From a virus, in IMG/VR virus record IMGVR_UViG_3300033979_000147, positions 1 through 22,060 of that record: 22,060 nucleotides of DNA; one strand, written 5' to 3'. The notes below the pieces were generated by a model. The model did not search any database and was not told the origin of the DNA. It was given only the letters and a program-made list of their open reading frames with translations. The position numbers and the translations under genes are program-made. Shown here piece by piece: positions 7,934-13,415 of this stretch. Position 1 is the stretch's first letter, and every line of letters begins with the position of its first letter.

Positions 7934-8394
7934 TGCCTTACTGGTTACTGAAGTACGCGCCGCATTTGATCTTGACCGCCGGCTTAGGGTTGCTGGCAGT
8001 CTATGCGGCACACACATTTCGGGAGCAAGGCCGTGAAGAAATTCGACCTCAAGTGGAGCGTCTGGAAGCTGAACTACGGACCGAGCGTGCTAATCGCATA
8101 CGCGCTGAAGTGGCTTCAAATGCGTACGCATCCGAATTGGCTGCTCTTGCTCGCCGTCCTGCTCGCAATACTCCTGTCCGGTTGTGCCGCGAGCCCGCCA
8201 CAGTGCCAGCCGGTAGCGCCGCCCAAGGAACTAATGGAGCCGCCCCCGCCGCCGGGAGCAGTGCAGGATCGGCTGGAACAAATTTTGAACAAGGGCCAGA
8301 CATCGGGCCCGAGCTACGCGAACTAGCCGCGCAATGCGACGCGCAAAACGCAAAACTGCGTGCGCTGCAAAAGTGGGCACAACCGGCGCCGTAA
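7933..8394 (+). CDS. Rz: Rz-like inner-membrane spanin (i-spanin)
   Basis: A 153-residue protein with an N-terminal TM segment at residues 5-26 (LLKYAPHLILTAGLGLLAVY) followed by a periplasmic charged helix (REQGREEIRPQVERLEAELR, then TERANRIRAEV), the layout of i-spanins. The C-terminal part is Ala/Pro/Gly-rich linker (PAAGSSAGSAGTN) and a final helix (LRELAAQCDAQNAKLRALQK). It would pair with the Rz1 lipoprotein encoded entirely inside it to fuse inner and outer membranes in the last lysis step. The GTG start overlaps the endolysin stop by 1 bp. Confidence 0.85.
   Translation: MPYWLLKYAPHLILTAGLGLLAVYAAHTFREQGREEIRPQVERLEAELRTERANRIRAEVASNAYASELAALARRPARNTPVRLCREPATVPAGSAAQGTNGAAPAAGSSAGSAGTNFEQGPDIGPELRELAAQCDAQNAKLRALQKWAQPAP
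8120..8326 (+). CDS. Rz1: Rz1-like outer-membrane lipoprotein spanin (o-spanin), nested in Rz
   Basis: A 68-residue frame lying wholly inside Rz in another reading frame, the classic nested Rz/Rz1 arrangement. From ATG 8120 the product begins MRTHPNWLLLLAVLLAIL, with lipobox L-S-G-C and lipidated Cys22, followed by a Pro-rich mature domain (PPQCQPVAPPKELMEPPPPP) typical of Rz1. The frame stays open upstream to 8003, but only the 8120 start puts the signal sequence at the N terminus. The lipobox and proline run in a frame that should otherwise be noise make this a confident call. It shows that the host has an outer membrane. Confidence 0.85.
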   Translation: MRTHPNWLLLLAVLLAILLSGCAASPPQCQPVAPPKELMEPPPPPGAVQDRLEQILNKGQTSGPSYAN

Positions 8395-8690
8395 CACGCG
8401 ACGACGGTATCCCACAGCACTTTCAACTTGCCGGTCACACCATCAAAGTAAAAGCTATTCCGCCTTCAAAGTGGCGGCATGGCAAAAATTGTGTTGGAAT
8501 GTGGCTTCCTGACAAGTATGAGATTCATATTCTAAGTTCTTGTAAAGGCACAAATCGCCAGCAGGTGTGGGCTCACGAAGCAATTCACGCGATGCTTGAC
8601 GTGGCAGGACACGATGATTTGTCCCGCGACGAACAGCTCGTAGATCGCCTCGGGCACTTGCTGCAACAAATGCTAACAACGATGGAGTAA
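8334..8690 (+). CDS. HEXXH metallopeptidase-like protein
   Basis: A 118-residue protein with HEAIH at residues 81-85 (context RQQVWAHEAIHAMLDVAG), the zinc-binding HExxH of metallopeptidases such as the ImmA/IrrE or SprT-like groups. D99/E100 in SRDEQLVDRLGHLLQQML could give the third ligand. The segment around IKVKAIPPSKWRHGKNCVGM plus EIHILSSC is compatible with the strand region before the helix in minimal gluzincins. The ATG at 8334 overlaps Rz by 61 bp; an in-frame GTG at 8373 would reduce this to 22 bp. Placed between lysis and DNA-metabolism genes, it could cleave a host regulator or act as an inactive scaffold. Substrate unknown. Confidence 0.7.
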   Translation: MRRAKRKTACAAKVGTTGAVTRDDGIPQHFQLAGHTIKVKAIPPSKWRHGKNCVGMWLPDKYEIHILSSCKGTNRQQVWAHEAIHAMLDVAGHDDLSRDEQLVDRLGHLLQQMLTTME

Positions 8691-8693
8691 ACG

Positions 8694-9755
8694 ATGGCTC
8701 GGAAAGTATCCGACGATCAGCTAGTCAAGGCGCTACGCGAAGCAAATGGGGTTAGAGCAGAAGCAGCGCGATTGTTGAATGTAAACGCTCGGTCCATTAT
8801 GGCCCGAATTGACGGGCTCAAAGCCAAGGGGTTTGAAGTTCCCGACTCGACCTACAACAAGGCTACGCTGCCCGAGAAAGACTTTGAGTTTACCCCGCTG
8901 CCGATGGACGACGTGCCGATCGAGCAGCTCATTGAGCACCGCAAGCGGCAGTTCGCGCATAAGCGCGAGCACGAAGAAGCCTCAAAACTGATTCCAGTTC
9001 GGATCAAGATACCTGGCGCCATAGGCATTTTGTTCTTTGGCGACCCGCACGTCGATGACGACGGCACCGACATCGAGGCGCTGGAGCGCCACACGCAGCT
9101 CGTTCAAGACACCGAAGGGCTGTTCGCCGTCAACGTAGGCGACACCACGAACAACTGGGTAGGCCGTCTGGCCAAGCTCTACGGCGAGCAGAGTACGTCA
9201 GCGGCGCAGGCCTGGCGCCTTGCAGAGTGGTTCGTTGGCCGATGCAACTGGCTCTGGATACTCGGCGGCAACCATGACCTGTGGTCGGGCTCGGGCGATC
9301 CGATGCGTTGGATTGCCAAACAACAGGACGCGCTCTACAAGTCAAGCGAGGCGCGCATCGCGCTGCGCTTCCCGAATGGGGTCGAGGTGCGCGTCAATAG
9401 CCGCCACGACCACACGGGCTCGTCGATCTGGAACCCGGCGCATGGGCCAATGAAGGCGGCGATTATGGGCACCCGTGACCACATCTACGTCGCAGGGCAC
9501 AAGCACGAATCGGCTTACTCGGTGCTTAAAGACCCGATTACGGGTATTGCAATGCACACGATGAAGGTCGCCAGCTACAAAGTGTTCGATCGTTACGCCA
9601 AGGAGCGAGGCTTCCGCGACAACGCGTTCAGCCCTTGCGCCCTAGTAACGATCAACCCGAGCCTGCCGCCAGACCATCCCGATATGGTCAAGGTCTGGTG
9701 GACGCCCGAGGAAGGCGCTGAATACTTACGCTACCTGCGCTCGCGGGGCGAGTAG
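8694..9755 (+). CDS. HTH-containing calcineurin-like metallophosphoesterase
   Basis: A 353-residue protein. Residues ~5-46 (DQLVKALREANGVRAEAARL, then LNVNARSIMARIDGL) look like a Fis-type helix-turn-helix. After a linker, the calcineurin-like phosphoesterase motifs appear in order: GDPHVDDDG (116-124), GDTTNNW (149-155), GGNHDLW (191-197), a His-rich RHDHTG (238-242) and GHKHES (268-273). These supply the usual dimetal ligands, so it is probably active as a nuclease or phosphodiesterase. The HTH suggests DNA binding, consistent with a DNA-processing role before the replication block. GGAG within ATGGAGTAAACG precedes the ATG. Its 3' end overlaps a leftward gene by 30 bp. Confidence 0.9.
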   Translation: MARKVSDDQLVKALREANGVRAEAARLLNVNARSIMARIDGLKAKGFEVPDSTYNKATLPEKDFEFTPLPMDDVPIEQLIEHRKRQFAHKREHEEASKLIPVRIKIPGAIGILFFGDPHVDDDGTDIEALERHTQLVQDTEGLFAVNVGDTTNNWVGRLAKLYGEQSTSAAQAWRLAEWFVGRCNWLWILGGNHDLWSGSGDPMRWIAKQQDALYKSSEARIALRFPNGVEVRVNSRHDHTGSSIWNPAHGPMKAAIMGTRDHIYVAGHKHESAYSVLKDPITGIAMHTMKVASYKVFDRYAKERGFRDNAFSPCALVTINPSLPPDHPDMVKVWWTPEEGAEYLRYLRSRGE

Positions 9756-9923
9756 GGCCATCATCTCGGCCCGCTCGCGCGTCGCGCGCAGGGCGCAGTA
9801 GCGCTGGTGCAGTCGCTCGACAAAGGTGACGCGCTGGCGGCCTGCCATCTCGGCGTCAAGAAGGGCTTTGACCTCAGCCTCGGTCATCTGATTCAGTTGT
9901 GCGTTTAGTTCGCGCCAGTTCAT
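9726..9923 (-). CDS. Small helical protein downstream of helicase, function unknown
   Basis: A 65-residue leftward gene. I chose the ATG at 9923 because it overlaps the helicase stop as ATGA; a start 4 codons upstream is also open. The product begins MNWRELNAQLNQMTEAEVKA and is helical and charged (AGRQRVTFVERLHQRYCALR); phage proteins with the same opening are common next to helicases. It is the last gene of the leftward VRR-NUC/helicase unit and ends inside the convergent metallophosphoesterase gene (30 bp tail-to-tail overlap). No function assigned. Confidence 0.65.
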   Translation of the reverse strand: MNWRELNAQLNQMTEAEVKALLDAEMAGRQRVTFVERLHQRYCALRATRERAEMMALLAPRAQVA

Positions 9924-11257
9924 TTCAGCTCCCACATTGCTACGTCTGACATGGCGCGCTTGTCATGCAGCGCCGCCCAAATCTTCTCGTCAATCGTCTT
10001 GTCCGTTTGCAGGACATAGACCCACACGTCATGCCGCTGGCCGCTACGGTGCAGCCGTCCGATCGTCTGCTCGTACTCCTCAAGCGACCACGGCAGCGAC
10101 AGAAACACCATCCGACTGCCGCCGTGCTGCAAGTTGAGCCCGTGACCCGCCGACTTCGGGTGGATCAGCAGCAGCTCAATCTCGCCTCGGTTCCACGCGT
10201 CGATGACGCCCGGTTGGTCAATCGTCGCCGCTTTCGGATACCAACGCTTCAGCGCTTCCAGCTCGGCTTGATAATTGTAAACAATTATCGTATTGGCGTG
10301 TTGGTTTTCGTCTAGCAAGTCTTCTAGCAGTTCTAGTTTGTGGTCAGAAAACCACACCGTCTTTTGCGTTACGTCGAACTTGCCGGGGCGATCAGACGCC
10401 GTGCGGGTCGTGTCGTAGACGAACCCCGAGGCCATCTGCTGCAACTTGGCCGTGACCGCCGCCGCGTTAGCCGCGATCGCCTGCGCGTCGGGGAACTCCA
10501 CCATGAAGTCCCGCTTCATCTTCTCGTAGGGCTCGCGGTCAAGGAGCTCGCAACGTAGCGTTACGGTGTGCAACGGCGGCAGCTTGTCGCTGTACTCGCC
10601 AGGCTCTAGCACATAGGTCGCGGGCTTGATCCGCGCCATCACCTGCTGCAACGCGCCGGTAGCGGGTGTCCACTCGCCATACTCCCTGTTGAGGCAAATA
10701 AAATATTGCTGCAAAAAGGCGCCCTTGCTTCGCCCGAGTAGGCTTTGGTCGATGATCTTGCATTGCCCAAACACATCCTCTAGGCCGTTTGACGTGAAGC
10801 TGCCCGTCAGTCCCCATCGAATATTGACCGGCTCCAGCGCCTTTAGAATCGCCTTGAAGCGAACGCCTGACGGATTCTTAAGGCGCGTCAGCTCGTCAAA
10901 CACCACGCCGTCAAAGTCCATCTTCTGTTTAGCCAGCCACTGCAAATTATCGTAGTTCGTGACCACCACGCGGGCGTTTGAGGCTAACGCTTTAAGCCGC
11001 CATGTGGGTGAGCCCACCGCTACGGATAGGGTCAAATCGGGTGTCCATTTGGTCGCCTCGACCGGCCAGACGTGTTGCGCCACACGCAACGGCGCCACGA
11101 CGAGCCAACGCGTGACAAGTCCCTCGCGCAGTGCATCGCGCATGGCCGTGAGAGTGAGCGCCGTCTTGCCAGCGCCCACAGGCGCCAGCACCATCGCGCG
11201 GTCGTGCTCAAAGAGAAAGTCAGCCGCTTGTTCTTGATACGGTCTCAACGAAAGCAT
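9920..11257 (-). CDS. SNF2/DEAD-like superfamily 2 helicase
   Basis: A 445-residue SF2 ATPase. Motifs in order: Q-like RPYQEQAADFLF, Walker A APVGAGKT (25-32), motif Ia VVAPLRVAQHVW, motif II DELT (121-124, a DExx variant), motif III LTGSF (150-154), then the second RecA domain with motif V SAGHGLNLQ (369-377) and motif VI QTIGRLHRSGQ (397-407). This QxxGRxHRxGQ form is typical of SNF2-like phage helicases. It probably remodels or translocates along DNA during replication or recombination. The start lies 38 bp inside the VRR-NUC gene, so the nuclease and helicase are probably coupled. No nuclease or primase domain is fused. Confidence 0.93.
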   Translation of the reverse strand: MLSLRPYQEQAADFLFEHDRAMVLAPVGAGKTALTLTAMRDALREGLVTRWLVVAPLRVAQHVWPVEATKWTPDLTLSVAVGSPTWRLKALASNARVVVTNYDNLQWLAKQKMDFDGVVFDELTRLKNPSGVRFKAILKALEPVNIRWGLTGSFTSNGLEDVFGQCKIIDQSLLGRSKGAFLQQYFICLNREYGEWTPATGALQQVMARIKPATYVLEPGEYSDKLPPLHTVTLRCELLDREPYEKMKRDFMVEFPDAQAIAANAAAVTAKLQQMASGFVYDTTRTASDRPGKFDVTQKTVWFSDHKLELLEDLLDENQHANTIIVYNYQAELEALKRWYPKAATIDQPGVIDAWNRGEIELLLIHPKSAGHGLNLQHGGSRMVFLSLPWSLEEYEQTIGRLHRSGQRHDVWVYVLQTDKTIDEKIWAALHDKRAMSDVAMWELK

Positions 11258-11507
11258 CGACTTCCTCTATGGAATATATGACTTTGTAACGCTGATTCGT
11301 TTGCGCCATGACAGATGCAAACACCTTCTGTAGCGGCGATAAACGCCCGCGCTCGGCTTTCAGCTCAACAAACCACGTCTGCCCGTTCGGCAGGCAAACG
11401 ATCCGGTCGGCCACGCCGCGCTGGCTCGGGCTTTTAAACTTGAACGTGACACCGCCTGCGCGCTCCACCGCCCAGGTCAGGTATTCCTCAATCGTCTTTT
11501 CTCTCAT
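11220..11507 (-). CDS. VRR-NUC domain nuclease
   Basis: A 95-residue VRR-NUC protein, the usual stand-alone phage size. Catalytic-core features are visible: E6-ribbon MREKTIEEYLTWAVERAGG, then SPSQRGVADRIVCLPNGQTW with the GxxD motif (GVADR) and FVELKAERGRLSPLQ with ExK (VELK) followed by the conserved Q. VRR-NUC nucleases act on branched or flap DNA. I chose the ATG at 11507 (MREKTIEEYL) over upstream in-frame starts because it fits the family start. It lies directly next to a TTGTCA-N17-TAGGAT promoter. A partner of the overlapping helicase. Confidence 0.9.
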   Translation of the reverse strand: MREKTIEEYLTWAVERAGGVTFKFKSPSQRGVADRIVCLPNGQTWFVELKAERGRLSPLQKVFASVMAQTNQRYKVIYSIEEVDAFVETVSRTSG

Positions 11508-11514
11508 GTTGAGA

Positions 11515-11543
11515 ATCCTATGCGATAAAACAATGCTTGACAA
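11515..11543 (-). promoter_or_regulatory. Leftward promoter of the VRR-NUC/helicase unit
   Basis: On the minus strand, TTGTCA (11543-11538) and TAGGAT (11520-11515) are separated by 17 bp. The predicted start site, about 7 bp downstream, falls on or next to the ATG at 11507, so the message would be leaderless or nearly so. AGGA within the -10 could instead serve as a ribosome site if transcription starts further upstream. The -35 overlaps the -35 of the rightward promoter. Confidence 0.55.
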
Positions 11544-11565
11544 GCCAAACGCGCCGGTCTACGCT
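11537..11565 (+). promoter_or_regulatory. Rightward promoter of the replication operon
   Basis: TTGACA (11537-11542), 17 bp spacer, TACGCT (11560-11565). The predicted transcript starts near 11572, giving a leader of about 23 nt containing AAGGAG (11581-11586) 8 nt before the ATG at 11595. The -35 is perfect; the -10 keeps T1, A2 and T6. It resembles the leftward promoter at 20740-20768 over the spacer as well (shared GCGC and GTCTA). Confidence 0.6.
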
Positions 11566-11594
11566 TGCGCAAACACAGTAAAGGAGAGTCCTCG

Positions 11595-12719
11595 ATGAGT
11601 CATAGCAACATAGTCGGCGGGTCCACCGCCAAGCGCGTGATTAACTGCCCCGGCAGTGTCGCGCTCTGCCAAAAAGTCCCACCGAAGCCGAGCAGCAAGT
11701 ACGCCGATGAAGGTACGTTGCTGCACAACGTCATGGCCGAGCTGTTGGGCTCCGACAAGCCGCTGCGCGAGTTGGTGGGTATGCGTTTCAATGACATCGA
11801 ATTAACCAACGAACTTGCGGGCGAGAAAGTATTGCCCGCGTTGGAGGCGCTCAATGAAATCGACCCCGAAGCCAAGCTTGAATACGCAGTCGAACAAACC
11901 GTCAGTTTCGGTGATTTTTTACCGGGTGTGTTTGGTTCTTGTGATCTTATCGGTCGGATTGGCGATCGCGCTATCGTACTGGATTGGAAATTCGGTGATG
12001 GCGTGGCCGTCGAAGCTGAAGAAAACCCTCAGTTACTATTTTATACGGCTGCGGCGATTCGCACGCCGGCGCTTGAGTGGGTATTCAAAGATGTCAAAGA
12101 AATTGAGTGCATCATTGTCCAGCCGCCGAAGATCAAGCGCTGGGTAACATCGTTCGATCGCGTACGCCAGTTTGAGCGTGAACTGGTCTATGCTGTCAAG
12201 CAGTCGGCCAAGCCTGACGCGCCGCTCAAGATCGGTGAGCACTGCCGCTGGTGTGCAGCCAAGCCCATCTGCCCGCTGATGACGGGTGCGGTCGATCGCG
12301 CCACGCAGACGCAGATCAAAGAGCTGGACGCCGAGCAGCTTGGGCAAATGCTGGAGCGCGCGGCAGTGCTTGAGAATTGGATCAGCGACTTGCGCGCGCT
12401 AGCGATGCAGGTGCTAGAGTCAGGTAATCCGGTGCCGGGCTACAAGCTTGTAGCGAAGCGCGCCACACGCCAATGGCGTGACGAGGAGACGGCAAAAGCG
12501 GCGCTCTGCGCCCTGCTGCCGATCACAGAAGTGACCGAGACGAGTTTGATCTCGCCGGCACAAGCTGAGAAGAAGCTCAAAAAGCTGAAGCTCGGCCTGC
12601 CGGACGATCAGGTCATCTTGGTCTCAAGCGGTAACACGATGGCGCCGGAGAGTGATCCCCGTCCCGCCGTGTTGCAAATCGGGTCTCACTTGACTGCGGC
12701 CCTTTCTAAACTAGTGTAG
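11595..12719 (+). CDS. PD-(D/E)XK nuclease with Fe-S cysteine cluster (DUF2800-like, Cas4/AddB type)
   Basis: A 374-residue protein; the start at 11595 is set by AAGGAG 8 nt upstream. Nuclease residues are visible as GTLLH (40-44), GVFGSCDLIG with D117, and AIVLDWKFGDG with D130-x-K132, followed by NPQLLFY (Q146, Y150). Four cysteines, C18 near the N terminus and C217, C220 and C226 in EHCRWCAAKPICPL, match the Fe-S clamp of RecB/Cas4-like nucleases. These are 5'-3' or 3'-5' DNA resecting enzymes; in phages the DUF2800 group sits next to DNA polymerase and is taken to act in recombination or replication. First gene of the rightward replication operon. Confidence 0.88.
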   Translation: MSHSNIVGGSTAKRVINCPGSVALCQKVPPKPSSKYADEGTLLHNVMAELLGSDKPLRELVGMRFNDIELTNELAGEKVLPALEALNEIDPEAKLEYAVEQTVSFGDFLPGVFGSCDLIGRIGDRAIVLDWKFGDGVAVEAEENPQLLFYTAAAIRTPALEWVFKDVKEIECIIVQPPKIKRWVTSFDRVRQFERELVYAVKQSAKPDAPLKIGEHCRWCAAKPICPLMTGAVDRATQTQIKELDAEQLGQMLERAAVLENWISDLRALAMQVLESGNPVPGYKLVAKRATRQWRDEETAKAALCALLPITEVTETSLISPAQAEKKLKKLKLGLPDDQVILVSSGNTMAPESDPRPAVLQIGSHLTAALSKLV

Positions 12720-12729
12720 GAGTAAAGTA

Positions 12730-13377
12730 ATGTCCAATATCACAGCGTTCGCAAAAGCAGGATTGCCTGCGGTAACTTCCCTGTCCACCGCCCTTCGCAG
12801 CATCGAAGTGGATGTCGGCCCTGTCGGGTCGGCCATCCTCAAGATGGACAAGACGGGCCATTGGGTTTTCGGCGCGGATCAAACCGAAGCTGAAGCCGAT
12901 AGCAAGTGGGCAGTTAACCCTTTCTCGTTCGTCCACGGGTTCATTGCTTGGGGCGACGGCGAGGTGCTTGGCGAGAAGATGGTGTCGGTGTCACAGCCGC
13001 TGCCTGAGCTCGACCCGGCGCCGCCGCAGAGCAAGAAGGGCTGGGAGACGCAGGTCGGCATGAGCTTGAAGTGCATCTCGGGTGAGGACGCGGGCCTTGA
13101 GGCTCGCTACAGCACCACGTCGGTGGGCGGCAAGCGTGCCGTGCAGGCCTTGGCAGCAGCCATCGCCGCGCAGGTCGAGCGTGACCAAAGCAAGCCCGTG
13201 CCGGTTGTGCATCTGAAGAAGGAGCACTACCAGCACAAGAGCTATGGCCGCATCTACACGCCGGTCTTTGAGATCGTCGAGTGGGTGTCCATGGAAGGAG
13301 AGGCTACGAGCGAGCCTGAAGGCGGCGATGACACGCCGCCGCCAGCCGCCGCAGCCCGTCGGCGTCGCGCTGCGTAA
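12730..13377 (+). CDS. Putative ssDNA-binding/replication accessory protein
   Basis: A 215-residue protein, with GGAG 10-13 nt before the ATG in the short gap after the nuclease. The body is beta-rich (HWVFGADQTEAEADSKWAVN, then FVHGFIAWGDGEVLG) and contains KSYGRIYTPVFEIVEWVSME, a strand pair near the end. The C terminus is a flexible acidic/proline segment (GDDTPPPAAAA) ending in RRRRAA. Its place between a DUF2800 nuclease and a DNA polymerase is where many phages encode an OB-fold ssDNA-binding protein (DUF2815-like). I infer that role from position and the low-complexity tail; I do not recognise a family. Confidence 0.5.
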   Translation: MSNITAFAKAGLPAVTSLSTALRSIEVDVGPVGSAILKMDKTGHWVFGADQTEAEADSKWAVNPFSFVHGFIAWGDGEVLGEKMVSVSQPLPELDPAPPQSKKGWETQVGMSLKCISGEDAGLEARYSTTSVGGKRAVQALAAAIAAQVERDQSKPVPVVHLKKEHYQHKSYGRIYTPVFEIVEWVSMEGEATSEPEGGDDTPPPAAAARRRRAA

Positions 13378-13415
13378 AAGGAGCGGGGGCGCCTGCGGCC
13401 CCCGATCTTTCTATG
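13378..13415 (+). promoter_or_regulatory. Hairpin-bridged ribosome binding site for DNA polymerase
   Basis: AAGGAG at 13378-13383 lies 29 nt before the polymerase ATG (13413), too far to work linearly, and no other Shine-Dalgarno is closer. The intervening 13384-13404 forms a GC-only hairpin, CGGGGGC (13384-13390) pairing with GCCCCCG (13398-13404) around a 7 nt loop. Folding this out leaves 8 nt between AAGGAG and ATG. Similar stem-loops that shorten the spacing are known in a few T4 genes. It may also slow translation and set polymerase dosage. With no U-tract (GATCTTTCT follows), it is not a convincing terminator. Confidence 0.6.

Noticed and set aside
13384-13404. Terminator between the ssDNA-binding candidate and DNA polymerase
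   Set aside because: The hairpin is strong but is followed by GATCTTTCT rather than a T-run, and its position between AAGGAG and ATG is better explained by translation control.
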